A program made the position numbers and the translations under genes. Under the pieces are notes generated by a model. That model was not told the origin of the DNA. It did not search any database and worked only from the letters and a program-made list of their open reading frames with translations. Of a stretch of 64,000 nucleotides of DNA, positions 32,944 to 46,105 are shown piece by piece. This DNA is from Tyto alba (Eukaryota; Chordata; Aves; Strigiformes; Tytonidae): assembly GCF_018691265.1 (NCBI RefSeq), contig NW_024881282.1:47287853-47351852 (forward strand), written 5' to 3'. Position 1 is the first letter of the stretch, and the number at the start of each line of letters is the position of its first letter.

Positions 32944-35900
32944 GCTGTGTGTCAATGCACTTATTGTGCCTGCCTTTACATGTGAGCCAAGTAGATCTTT
33001 TCTAAAGTAATAAATTGCATGGTTTAATTGAAATCTGTTTTAAAATCAATTCTGCTAACTCAGTGCCTCAGAATTCACTGACTGCAAATCTAACAGGAAA
33101 AAAACAGGTTTAAGCTGATTAAAGAGACAGAGCATAAAGACTGAATATAACCCTGTTTTATGTAGCCTGGGCAAATGCAGATAGTCTGGATTTATTCAAG
33201 AGAAACCTCAAGCTAAGTCTATAGAAGTTTGTTTTTCAAGGAGTGGTAGGATATCCAGAACTTACTGGGACAGTTTGCTCAGTCTTGCTCCTGTTTGCAT
33301 CATGACTTACATAAGGTCATTTGCTCTCATGAGCATTACATTCAGAAACAATTTCTTTTAAATCTCCATTTCAATGCATCACGAATCACTTTCACTTAAC
33401 AAGTGACACAGCTTAGAATTGCATGAAATTGCTTCCAAAAGGGAGCAAGACATCTTTTGAGGTATTAACTCATTTAGCATTGCATAAATCCTTCAGACGA
33501 ACCACTGAAATCTCAGATGCTCTCCTCAGCGTCATGTCCAGAGATTGGTATGAGTTTGAGAAGACCAAAGAAGGCTCTTGGCAGTTCTCATACAGCATGA
33601 GGAAAAGACTTCTCACTTTATTTGCTTCAGGTGTATTGCCTCCAGCATTCACTGTATATCAAAACCACCTACAGACTCCTAAAAATAAGACTTTTTATCC
33701 ATAATCTTACACTCCACAATATGCAGCCACGGACTTAGGGAATTTTTGTAGAGGTTTCTAATTCAGTCAACAGATTTGTATCATGATTATATGATTGGAT
33801 TTAAAAAAAAATTTAGCACTGTCCTTCTAGAACTGCCCCTAGTGCTTACAATCTTATCTCATTTATCATCAGCAAAATCCTATACAACATTTATTTATGG
33901 TTGTGACTGTTCTGTGAGTGTGGTCTACAGGAAGAGCAGTATAGCTGATGATGCTTGCAGGACATTTCAGTACTGAGGGCACGAGGTACTTATGGTCCTT
34001 CCAAGACACCAACTTTTCTCCTCACATCCTCTATTTCCTCTTAAGAAAAAAGGATGTAGAAAGAATACAAATATCTTCCCCTATAATATTTTGTTCTGTT
34101 AATGCATACAAGAAAGAAAAGAACTGAAAGGACTGAGTTCATATTTGGTCCCTTACCTATTGTCATCCAAGTCTAATTACTATAAATCCTTTACTATAAC
34201 ACCTTCTTGCTCTTATTGATGATAACAATTTGCCTAATGATTTCAGCAGGAGAAAAGCAGGACTTCGATGAAGTAACTCATTTAGGTACACACTGCATTT
34301 TTTTAAAGTTTGGCAGCAATGAAGTAAAAAGCATATTTCTCTTAATTGTTACCAGGTAAGTAACTGGGGTTCTGTAAGACCGACCTCAGCAATGACAATC
34401 TAAGTAGATACTAAATTACTAGTTACATACATTTCTTCTGGTTCCTCCTTTCATACTTAACAGTGTTTCATTACAGATCTAAGAGCCTCATTAGCATACA
34501 GGACAAAAGGTGTTGTCACACTCTGTTTTGCTTTTCATTATTAAAATAAATTAATGATAGTTCTTGAAATTTGTGAAGGATTATCACTCCCAGTGGTCTA
34601 AACATATTAAGCTATCTTCTTAGTGGAGAACAATAAGGCCACATCAGCAAGACTGACATTTATTTCAAACACCTACTCTAAAATCTGCAGTTAACAAGGT
34701 CAAAAAGCTTTGGGTGAATTATGGGACAAGAATTCTTAAGATGATTTGCAGCAGGGATTTATTATGAAACCAAAATTGTATTGTCAGGAGGAAGCAGATA
34801 TGTAGTGTATATGAGCAAAAAACAGTCCATCTACTTTACATGCTGTCAAGTGTTAAAGGCAGGAATGATTCACAACTGTACAAATGTGCAATTCTGAAAC
34901 TGTAGGAATTATTTCCTCTCGTGTCAACCTTTGAGAAGAAATAGCTTAGCATATAGCTAAAGTGTGGAAATAACTAGTTTCTTCCCCTCTCTAAGATAGG
35001 AAAGTGTTACCCTATGTTCAATTAGACTTACTTTGCAATGAATAACTGGGATACATAAGAATAAATTTGCTGGAAATGGATCAGACCATGCATTTTAAAC
35101 TTGCCCACAAAGGGTTCCGTTGCTGAGATTTCCTTTGCTGTCTTCCAAGCAATGGAGGTTCCGCAGGTTTTTTTTTTTTAATTCTTCTTACACTCTAAAG
35201 TTGTAGGGAACCTTCTGTGTAACTACACATGCCCCTTGAAAAGCTGTTGTAATATGCATCAGGAGCCAAGATAGTGCTCCAAGAGGCTAGAGGACAGCAT
35301 GGAAATGCAGGGTTGGGTGAAAAGCACATCCTGAACTCCCCCCAAAAGAAACACTGAGAAAGCTATAAGGAGGCTTCTCTTATCTGTAGATCTTTTCAGA
35401 TCTTTGGCCTCATTCGATGTGTGTTGTACAAACTACTATGACGCCAGGCCTAAGCATGTTCCCTGCTTTTCCATATTGTTATACTATTGCTAAATAATCT
35501 AGTAATTAATCTGAAACACTTCGTGGCAAGCAGCAAAGCAAATTCTCTGGAAGTCCTGCTTCACCATTTCACCAAAGCCCTGAAGAGACAATCTGGGGAA
35601 GAAGGATCCTGGGGTCCTGATACTGTCAGGGCAGGCATGGAGAGACTGAGAGGTGGGTGAGTCACCTCATTTGAAAACCAGTCCATATCTAATTAGTGAA
35701 TGCTTGACACAGACCTGGAAGATATATAAATATTGCTGCTCTGTTTTACAGGAATATGGGATAGAAGGGGACAAATTCTGCTGTGCTATAAAAAATGCCT
35801 TTAACCAGTTGATTAAAGGCAAATTAGGCAATGATATGCTGTGACTGTGCCTTATAAAGTACACCTTATGCCCCTGCTCATTACAGTTCCAGTTTACCTG

Positions 35901-36843
35901 GAACAGAACCCTTATATTTGCTGTTTTAGCCAATGCTTTACAATTCTGTTAAATTTCACATCCACAGGCTGTGTTTTCTTGGAACACACGATCAGGTACA
36001 CTCCGGAAACCAGAAAACATATATCATGTGAACATGGGACAACAGAACAAGTGAGGTACAACTATAGGTGTATCAAAGCATACATTGAATTTTCTCCTCC
36101 CAACGATCCGTTCTTTTACACTGGTAATTTTTACTGGTGGAGCAGGTGAAGTAAGGGGGATTTTTACAGCTCCTGGTAGAGCAGAAACTAAAACCAAAAT
36201 CAATAAAATGAGTAATATGGAGGAAAATTTCTGTGCTCTGCATAAAACTGGACTCATCAGTCTCTAGACTGATTGCATGCTGAGCTGATAAACTTACTGA
36301 ACATTCAAAAATATATTCTTAACAAGAAAATGAATGTTATTTACAGGTGTGCTTCTCTTCAGGATATCTGGTGAATTTGGGAATCATATTCAATAAGAGT
36401 GAGGATGTTGTGCTCTTAAGATGACAATACTGCTCTGTATATCATCTGAGAGTACCATGTGTTTCTTGTCACTGCTTAAAGCAGTCAGTCCAGAACACAT
36501 TATTTCTTTGCACTTTATGCTTTTATTATTTAACAAAAATAAACTTTGTCTTTCCCTCTGAGTGGATGTCACTTGAATATAACCAGAAGAGCCACAACTG
36601 ATTTTGAACTTGAAGGAACCTATTACATAAATAAAGTGCACTTTGGGGTTTCCATATTGACGAGTTAAAAGAAAGACATTTTCAAATTGATGCATGGTTG
36701 GGAATGCTAATGAGTAGTCTTGGACATATGACTAAACAGCAGCGTTAGAATGCTAGTGAGTAGTCATGTTCCCCAGGCTGTGTCTGACAAACAATAGCCA
36801 GCAATTTTATTTTTATCACAAAAGCTTCTTCCTCTGTATGTGG

Positions 36844-37451
36844 CTTTTTTCTTTTTCTTTCTCTTTTTCTTTTTCTTTTTTTTTCTTTTTCTTTTTCTTT
36901 TCTTTTTCCTTGTTTCTTTTTCTTCTTATTTTTTCTTCTTATTTTTTCTTCTTTTTCTTTTTCTTTTTCTTTTTCTTTTTCTTTTTCTTTTTCTTTTTCT
37001 TTTTCTTTTTCTTTTTCTTTTTCTTTTTCTTTTTCTTTTTCTTTTTCTTTTCTTTTCTTTTTCCTTTTCCTTTTCCTTTTCCTTTTCCTTTTTCTTTTCC
37101 TTTTCCTTTTTCTTTTCTTTTCCTTTTTCCTTTTCTTTTTCTTTTCCTTTTCCTTTTCCTTTTCTTTTCTTTTTCCTTTTTCTTTTTCCTTTTCCTTTTT
37201 CCTTTTCCTTTTTCTTTTTCTTTTTCTTTTTCTTTTTCTTTTTCTTTTTCTTTTTCTTTTTCTTTTTCTTTTTCTTTTTCTTTTTCTTTTTCTTTTTCTT
37301 TTTCTTTTTCTCTTTTTCTTTTTCTTTTTCTTTTTCTTTTTCTTTTTCTTTTTCTTTTTCTTTTTCTTTTTCTTTTTCTTTTTCTTTTTCTTTTTCTTTT
37401 TCTTTTTCTTTTTCTTTTTCTTTTTCTTTTTTCTTTTTCTTTTTCTTTTCT
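36844..37451. repeat. Giant CTTTTT/CCTTTT pyrimidine microsatellite
   Basis: About 600 bases of polypyrimidine on the plus strand. After a mixed start with one G (36912) and two A (36928, 36941), positions 36942-37451 contain only C and T. Two long, nearly perfect (CTTTTT)n arrays, roughly 36950-37050 and 37209-37430, flank a central block rich in CCTTTT and CTTTT variants. CTTTTT repeats are mirror-symmetric, the arrangement that can form intramolecular triplex DNA. The long F/S/L-rich frames on the plus strand and K/E-rich frame on the minus strand are artefacts of the repeat. True length may differ from the assembly. Confidence 0.97.
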
Positions 37452-39810
37452 GCTTCCACTAGATGAATATCAAAACAACCTATATTAGCACTAAATTTTG
37501 TGTTTATGGTCAGTCCTTTCATTAAAATATCTCTTAATTTTTTGTTTGTTTATTTGTTTGTTTTTAAGAGGTGGCAGCAAAAGTTAAGAAACATTCTGCA
37601 GTTTGTTTTGTATGAAATTGGGGCGAGGAACGGGGAAATAACTTCACTTTTACCTGGACAACTGATTTCTTAATTTTTTCTTCCAAACTGCACAGAATAT
37701 AAGTCAAGATTGTTTACAGATATAAGTATTACATCTGTATTACAGATAATTCTCAAAATTTCAGGAGGTCAGGCTGGAAGAATGCATAATATTCTGAATA
37801 TTTACACACATACACATATTTCTGAAACCACTGAAGTTTCCTACCTTCTGTAAGGTCCAATCTGGTTTATTATTGTTTTTATCTCACTACCTTTAAGAGC
37901 TGATGAGAGCTCAGCACTGTTAGTTACTCCCTGAGACTTATTAGGGTGATGTCTGAGATTGTCCTTCCAGGACTGTCTTCCTCACATATATTTGCCTTCC
38001 TCAAAAAGATGTTACAAGTCTGTAGGAACAAGAACACCCTAAGATGCCAACTACTGGAAAAGCCTAAAGATTTACATATAAAAGAGGTCATATGCTATAA
38101 CAGATAGAAGATTTGTGATGCGTTTATATTCTTAGTGGATATGAAAAGACAGGAGCCAAATATGAGACTATATGGCCAAATATGATGTGCTAGTTAACAC
38201 CAACAAATGAAGGTGTCAGCATGGAAAAAAAAGGATAGGGAAATTTAAAGATATTTAAAAAATTAAAGAGAGAAGTAATTGATAGCATGGAGGTTTTCCA
38301 CTTCCTTTATTGAAGGAGCTTATATTGAACAAACTCCAGGGAATATATAAATGAACAAAGAAGAGGACAGACACTGAAGACAAAACTGCTCAGAGCACAA
38401 CCAAGTTACAGTTTCTTGGTCTAGGGACTATCAGAAGGAAAAAACAATATCATCCAAGGTTAAAAGTGATGTAAAACTCCTAAGTGGCCATAACTGTCCA
38501 AACAGGAATGAATGACAGAGTAGTTCAATTACGCTGAACATAAATTAAACACATTTGTCAATGAGTTCTAATAGCAAGATACAATGACTTTTATGCAGGT
38601 GAAGTCTCCCGAAAAAGCAACTTCTGCTATGTATTGACTATAAATTTGAATAATATCCTTTTGTTAAAGATTCTTTCAAAAGACAATGTCACCTTGCATT
38701 TTTCTTACAATGGGCAATATAATGAGACCCATCAGTTCTTCTAAAAATAATATCTATGCTTTGCTATCACAAAATGCTATCAACAATGTGGTTCTTTAAA
38801 TATGTTATGTAAATATTTTCCAAATTTATTTCTTTGTATACAAATATATACACATTTTATGTGGCTGAATATGATTTTACAGACTATTAAAAATTTACAC
38901 AGCCAGTATGGCACTCCTGAAATCCATGTTTTAGTCATACTAAAAATGGTCATGTTAAACAGTCTGTTCAAAATGGTCATGCTGATGTATCTAACTTTAT
39001 TGATGTTGTCTTATGATGTCAGAACTGCTTGTGCTAGTCTCTTTACAGCCCAAAAGGACAAGTTCCTTTTGTCATCATCCCATTACTTTTTAAAAGAGAT
39101 TTGACAGGCTTAAACATTCTGGCTATCTAACTCCTGATTGAGAACTGAACTGCACTGCCAGATAACTGCTTATCTTCATGCAACACAGTAGTCTAAAAAT
39201 TTAACAGGTTGCTGATACTAATAATTGCATCTGATGAAGCTGCAGCCCACAGAATACACCGTATTTTATTAGAAGACTGTGTCTTCTGGATAGATACTTT
39301 CTTGTTTGGGAACTACCGTGTCACTGTTGAGCTATGAGAGTGTACAGGTACTGCGTACACCTACATCCATATCCAAGGCTTCCTGCCTTAGCTACATTGC
39401 TTTTGTAGCATGATTCTCCTTGTTACTCAAGAAAAGGGAGGGTGAGCACAAGAAATGGCAAGGTAGGAAACTGTTGCTCTTGAATTACTAACTACCATAA
39501 GAGTTCGCTGGAATTACTACTTTAAAATCCAGTTAACATAAGCTCTGTGGTCCAATGATGTTAATGTTAAAGTATGGCTATTTCCTAGCCATTACTATTT
39601 TTAAGATGTCTAATTCTCTATTTCAAAGCATCAGACGGGATGTATTTGCTTCGGCCATTAATAATGACTAACACTAAAGCAAAGAGACTAAAGGTTTTAA
39701 ATCATAAGACCTGAAATGATATTTAGGAACAGTAGAAAGTTCAGGTTTCACCCCTTTCAAAGGTCAAATGAAATAAAAAGAAGACAAGGCCCTGAACTTT
39801 TATTAAAGCA
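37452..39810. other. AT-rich sequence without a recognisable gene
   Basis: Contains a TTTG-type simple repeat at 37538-37565 and otherwise unique sequence. The longest frame is 100 codons (38802-39104, plus), with no domain signal. Confidence 0.6.
37538..37565. repeat. (TTTG)n simple repeat
   Basis: Several TTTG units with one TTTA variant, soon after the large pyrimidine tract. Confidence 0.8.
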
Positions 39811-39925
39811 GTAAGATCTTGCGTTTGTATATTGTCTTCTGTCTGAGCACTGTACAAACATCATTAAAAGTTCTGCAAGCCTCAGAGTCTCCATTTTACA
39901 GGTAGGAGAAAGTGAGGAATAGAAA
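39811..39925 (+). mobile_element. Ancient MIR-like (CORE-SINE/L2-type tail) remnant
   Basis: The order GAGCACTGTACAAACAT, then CAAGCCTCAG, then CTCCATTTTACAGGTAGGAG followed by AAAGTGAGGAATAGA, resembles the amniote repeat with the pattern 'gcactttacaaacat ... cctcacaa ... ccccattttacagatggggaaactgaggcacagag'. In mammals this belongs to MIR, and similar copies exist in reptiles and birds. The match is strongly diverged and rests on these motifs in the right order. It would predate bird origins. Confidence 0.5.
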
Positions 39926-40577
39926 AAATTATGGGCTAAACGCTCAGCACTGCCACTTAGATCAATCTTAGAAAGTGTTGCTTAATTTATGTTATTATAG
40001 AGTAATCAAAATTCCCAATAAATTTACAGAAGAGATGAATAATCCAGTACTAATGGAGCCAGATCCAGAACTCCTGAAAATGCACCTTTAAAAATTAACT
40101 GTCTTGCTCTCAGTGACACATAGGCAGTAGTAGTGGCACTAGAAAGATATATTTGAATTTTTACCTCAGGATTTACACATAGCAATGATTCAGCAGAGAG
40201 CAACCAGTGGAATTGCTAATGTGCCCTTTGTACATATAGAGACAAGATAAATTTACGGTTTCGGTTTAGTTTCTTTAGCGCAAAAATCAGTCTTAATGTG
40301 GCTTATTATGAACGGTCAACCACTTTGAAGCTAGGTCACTTGAAACCTACCTAGACAGTGGGGAAGTCCACCAAGCCATATTTTGGCTTTTATTCTGTAA
40401 AACATCAGTACTTTAATTCTGCTTTTTAACTGGTACACAGAGCTCCCTTACAAACATCTTTTAAATCTAGTTCACAGTTGTGTTTTCTGTTGCTAGAAAA
40501 AAACCATATGTCTGTACCATGTGACAGAACATTGTGTAGGTACACTTCAGCTACATCAGAGAATGCATGTCCATTAG

Positions 40578-41070
40578 TCTGAACATAAGAAACGCCCAGT
40601 GCATCAGAGCAGTGGCCTGTCTAGTTCTCTTTTCTCTCTGGCACTGGGAAAAGTTATTTAGGAAGAAAATGCAACCCTGGCCATTCCTCTTGGTTGTCTC
40701 CCAGCATGCACAATAATTGGATGGCTGTTGCTAGAGGATGCATCCATGACTGTTCCCCTTTAGTATCTGCTTATTCATTTTTGACCATGAATTTATCGAA
40801 TCTCTTCATGAACCTGATGATGCTATATGCTTCTACTGATTTTCTGCTAGTTTCAATGAATACCATCTAGTTCTTGTACTGCAGAATTTGTTGAATTATA
40901 GTCTGCATTCATCTTACTCAGCAGCACAGTCATGTTTTCATCATAAACCCCTTCAGTTTTTTTCCTCTCCAACTGGGAAGTTATAGCCTGTTTTGTCTCT
41001 TTATGTAGGCACCTGCTCCATCTATTTAATCATTTTAGTCACCCTTCTCTAGAACTTCTGTAGCTTCTTG
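40578..41070 (-). mobile_element. Ancient CR1 LINE fragment (archosaur/turtle-type)
   Basis: The plus strand carries the reverse complement of an old CR1 tail: CTGAACATAAGAAACGCCCA at its 3' terminus, AGTGGCCTGTCTAGTTCTC, CCATGAATTTATCGAATCTC, CATCTAGTTCTTGTACTGCA, and TTTAATCATTTTAGTCACCC before CTAGAACTTCTGTAGC. These follow in order the landmarks of the CR1 family, abundant in turtles and crocodiles, that ends near 'gaacataagaacggcc'. No long frame remains. Its divergence is far greater than that of the CR1 tail at 52119, so it is among the oldest recognisable insertions here. Confidence 0.75.
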
Positions 41071-42007
41071 CCAGCTCGATTAACATGCGTTGCTAGGCTA
41101 AACTAATCAGCTCAACCTGGGCTGGGTTGGGCATCCCTGCTCTGCTTTTTTGTGTGGTGTAGTCCTTCTACTGAAGTGTGATTTTACATCCACTGACTGC
41201 AGCAGTAAGACTGCCCTACATTTCCATCCATTGAGATCAAAATAGGTACAGTAGCTCCCATTGTATGCAGAAAAGTTTCTTCCTTTTAACTGAAAGAATA
41301 GGAATAGAACAGGAAGCTATTTCGTTATGCTTTTAAAATGGATTTGGAGATGCTGGCAATCTCCAGGAAAGCTTATTTTTTACCTCCTCTTGTGCCAAAC
41401 TTCACAAAATTACTGCTTGGCCACGCATAGATCCCGCACAAAGCAGCTTGTGCATTGTCATTGCCTGGTTTAAATCAAGTTTTAAAATATAACTTGCAAA
41501 TAAAATCCAAATTCTTAAGCCTGTCTTTCATATATAAAAGTAACAGTCCTTTTATTTTTTCAGTTGTCTTTAAAAATTGATGCCTCTAAAAATCTAAGCA
41601 ATTTCCATGTCCTACAAATATGAAGGGATACAGCAGTTTCATTAAACAAAATTATTAACCCAAAGGGTTCGGAAGAAGGACAGAAATAAGCTGATTATTG
41701 ACTCATTTAACTAAATAGGTGCTGCAACTCCATTCTGAGGCAACTGTATTAGTGACCTGATTCTGTTACAGCTTTTACAGCTGTGTTAGACAAGTGATAG
41801 GGATTTTATCTCATCATTTAGAAGTCACAAATTCTTACCCTTCTGTGCCACCAACTCCTGTGTGACTATGAGCATACTACTTAGGCCACAGATTTTTCTA
41901 ACAAAATTCCATGGGAGTAAAGCCCTTAAATAAATTTTTGAAACGTCCTTGGTTTCCCTAGGTCTACAATCTGTTCCTATAATGGAAGCATAGTATTACT
42001 ATGTGTA

Positions 42008-42773
42008 TTACCCAAAAGCATGGAAGATCCAGGGTAACTTCATGTCACTCAATTTCAGAGGTAAAAAATTTAGACATCTGAGTGATCCAAACACCTTTCT
42101 GTTCAACCAGAATAGTAGGGTGCCTTCGGCAAGTGAGTTGTCTGATCTATTTTGGAATATATTTATGCTGTCATGTAACCTAGGTTCCTGGTTTGTTGCC
42201 GGGTCCTGATCATCCACATTGTTAAAGAAGGGGTCCTCTGGCCTCCTGGGGTCTCCTTGGAGTGAATCCAACAGACAAAAATCTGAGTGTGGCTCTAACA
42301 ACTCCTTACCAGCCTTATTTCTCAAAGGCAATGGGGATGACCTTATGCCAGATATGGCATGTTCACTTTCCAGAGGTCTGCAAACCATCCCAAATCTTTC
42401 CCTCCAGGTATCATCCTTCCCTGAGCCTCATGGCAAGCCTCAGAGCATGCAACATATACTCCCACCATCAATCTATAAATACACTGCTCTGTGGGCCACT
42501 TATTTTCAGACACTTCAAAGTGAAAGACATGAATATATACAGCTGTAGATATATTCCTTGGGATTGCAGTCAGAGTACCAGAAGAGGCCTGGGTCAAGTT
42601 GTCTGCACTGTGGGAGTAACCAGCTGACTCTAGAGGAGGTTACTCAGAGGCACAGGGACAGAAATCACTCCTCGCTTTTGCCAGCCAGATTACACAGACG
42701 ATTCCCTCAGTATCTCCATACACTCCTTGGGCATACTCGAGTGCTTTACGTAGGAGATTTAGGAGCACTTTAA
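42008..42773. other. Stop-poor patch with overlapping frames on both strands
   Basis: Over 770 bases, frames of 109, 121 and 71 codons on the plus strand overlap frames of 126 and 84 codons on the minus strand. The DNA here is less AT-rich than its surroundings, which by itself lowers stop frequency. None of the five products shows a domain, signal peptide or repeat I recognise. It could be a decayed processed gene, an old transposon interior, or chance. I would not annotate a gene here. Confidence 0.3.
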
Positions 42774-45700
42774 AATGTCAGGTAGGCCAAAGTGCAGTGG
42801 TGTATGCGTTACTAAAGCACTGTCTGTAATGTCATGCATCTATTTATTTACCCAAGTCCTTTTCCCAAAAGCTGTTGTTCACTAGAGTGTAATAATTTTG
42901 ATCTCTTCATACTGTCACTGCTTCATGGTGAAGCTTGAAAATATCACAAGGCCAAATGAGATCTTAGTTTACCTTAAAACAGACTCAAGCAGTTCTAAGA
43001 CAAATGTAGTTTAAGTACGGAGCAGAAAAAGGTCTCTCTGGAAAAAATACTTGGATCTCCGCCAAAGCTACTGCAAAGTTTGCCATTTCTCTATTAGTTC
43101 AATATTCAAGTATTAGACTGAATATGACTCTTGCTCTTCCTCACAAGGGCTACTTAAAAATGGAAATGACTACAAATTACCAGGTAATAATTTCTCTTGG
43201 GAGGCCTGCTATTTTTTAATCTTACTTACTTCTCTCTTCTATTTACACTGTCCTTCAAATGTTGTATTTGCTTAAGGCTGTTTATCCTCCATCATGAAAT
43301 ATCTGTGCTCTGTCTGTCAGACAAAAGTATTTGAAAGCAGATGAATGCAGAAGCCAAAAGGGATGTCTGTCTTAGCTGGCAAACCTGAAGGCTACAGCAT
43401 TTATACCAGTTCAGGTAAATTGACCTTACGTGGGAGTCCTACCACAGAATAAATACAATATAGATTTTTCATAATCAGGATAAATAGTTGATTATTCCTT
43501 CAGCTCACAGGCAACATTTTACCCTTGGCACCTGTTCTGAACGAAACAGGGCCCTACTGAAGTAGTGAACTTTTAATAAGCACTTAAGCCATGAAGAAAA
43601 AAGCACATCTGTCCAGCACTGAAAGAGGCTGGAGATGCAAACGCAGGTTAAGAGAGCCTGTGGAGCATGACACATTGAGAACTGTCCTCTTGAAAGCCTG
43701 TAGAACTCTCCTTCATACAGGCAAGCAGATAAACCCTTTCATCTATGTAACTTCTATAGTCTTGCTTACATTTTGGTCTATTAATGAATTATCTGTCTAT
43801 ACACATATGCACAGCAAAGTGAGCCAGATCCTGTTGAAATTAGAATGTCTTCAGGACTTGGTACAACAGTGCAAAACTTCAGTAGTTCCTTAAATCTTCT
43901 GACTGACATGGAAGTATCTCTAACAGCTTTATACTGGAGTACTAAAATTGTTGAGATGAGAAAGGGCAATTTTGTAATTTTCTAGTTAATAGAAAACTTC
44001 AAGAGGGATGAAGACATATTCTATGAGGAAATAAGGATCAGATCATCCTTTCCACCACTACACAGAGAAAACAGCAAAGCACCACATCAGTGAGCCATTC
44101 ATTCTTGACTGAACCATGATTTATTTTGCCACGCATTCCTCAACACTTGAAACCCATAACCTGGAAAGAGTGCAGCCCAGAAGAAACATGTCTGTCATAG
44201 TACTAGATCCCTCTGCATCCATTAAGGATTTTCTGTTTCACCTTGATCCACTGAAGTCGAGAGAGTTTCTATGAGTTGATAATGAGGGGGATAAACCAAG
44301 AAGAGGAGAAGAGCACCAAATTTATGTGGAGCTATAAAACATAAATCAATGCTTCAATGCTTTTTGGAGACACTAATCTATAAGTGTAATGCTATAGCCA
44401 GAAAGCTTTAGTTTTCGGTAGCCTATGAAAAAAGAGAAGGGAGAGAGGGTTTTTCCGGTTTGTGTTTATTTGCTTTAGGTCAGTGTGATACATTGTTTCT
44501 CAGGGAGAAAAAAAAAAAGTTGTAAATTCATATGAAGAGCCAGGCTGGGGTCGTCTGTTGTGCATTCTTTGCAGGGACAGCATTATTCTTATTTCCTTTC
44601 CTTTCTGTTTCATAAATATATGATGATTTAAAAACTGTAACATGAAAGCATTAATAAGGATTATGTGTAGGATAAAAAGGAGTGACAAGAAGTAAACCTC
44701 ATCATATAGAAGGTGCTGAGTCTTAGGAATACCTAGGTCTATATTTCTTTTCTGCTGTCACAGGTAACTACTTGTCACTGGTCTCCCCTGAGGGTTTAGA
44801 AGGACTGGCCTCGTTCTTTCCTTAGAAATTGTGGTTAGATAAACAGCACATAAGGACAGTGTGTCAATTTGAAATTAATGACATTAAACCAAGGCTGAGC
44901 TGGACATAAAAGTCGTGTTTAGCTTTGAATTTTTATAAAATTGGTTCAGATTGTCTGACCTAAGCCTTGTTATTAGCACAGCTGAATTCATGGAGCATGT
45001 ATTCAAAGCAGGCTTTGATATTGTAACTAAATTAAAATTGATTTTGTAATGGGAATATCTTGTATTTCTTCCTTAGTTAAAAATCACACTTCAAGCTAAA
45101 TGACTTGGGTTTGACAAGTCAAGGAAATAAAATAGTTTATACGTGATGGCAGACAAGATCATAATGAAGAACTATATGGACACAAGAGTATCGATAAAAA
45201 TAAAGAAAAATAATGTATTGCACACCACATACTGTTCTTTCCTTTGCAGTTGTGCCATTGCTAGGCAACTGAAAATGGATGAATAATAGATTTCAGATGT
45301 ATATCTGTACACTTACATCAGGTTTCATCTGGAGGATTGTGAAAGGGATTTGTGAAAAACAATCATTAAGTTTCTGATCAGGGTCCAATATATCTTTACT
45401 GCCAATAAAGACAAGAAAATAGATTATTTCCAACATGAACAACTTTTACTGATAAACAGCACAGTGTACATGGACTTTTTAAAAAATGCAGCCTTCTGTT
45501 TAGTAATAGCATTTTCTCAAATTTTCATGATGTAATTTTTTAGTTGCCATATTGTGACATTGTACAAGCTATGTATCCCATAGTCAATGAAATAATCATT
45601 GGTGGGTAATCAGCATTTACATTTTAAAATATTAATAAAATTTCCCTCTATAAGGATTGTAAGTAGTTCTGACAGGTGGTAACACTTTTTACTTGAGTAA

Positions 45701-46105
45701 GTAACCCAATGACTTCTCCGTCATTTAAAATCCAATTATTCAACTCCTACTTCATTTTGTACATGCTTCAGCATTCTTATTTCTAGCTATGTTATAACAT
45801 ATAGTTCCTGCTACAGGAACATTAGAAGTAGCTGATAATTCACACTTTCTCTGTAGCCTGCTGCTCCTTAAAAAAGAGGGAAAAAAAGGAAAGAAAATCC
45901 AGTCCCTTGATAATTAGTACCCTTTGTCAAAGCTTCAGTTACAGTTTGATGAAAAAATATTCCTAAATGTCAAGAACCATGCAGTCTGATAAATATGGAT
46001 GACATTTAAAAAGCAGAGGAGGCAGTTCCTACAAAAGCAGAAGAAGTAAAAAGAAATGTAATATGTATTTATGGAGAGAAATATTTTTTCTACCATGTAT
46101 TCTCC

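Larger units (their letters stand above)
28011..36843. other. AT-rich sequence without a recognisable gene
   Basis: Nearly 9 kb with no supported gene. The longest frame is 120 codons (31700-32062, minus), in a slightly GC-richer patch I cannot assign. Simple items are a 9-bp hairpin at 28594-28616, (TTGA)5 at 29423-29442 and a run of 21 A at 32923-32943. No CR1 or LTR landmarks were seen. Confidence 0.6.

Noticed and set aside
36766..37522. Frames of 198-240 codons on both strands
   Set aside because: They are translations of the CTTTTT/CCTTTT microsatellite (F/S/L/P-rich one way, K/E/R-rich the other), with no unique protein sequence beyond the flanks.
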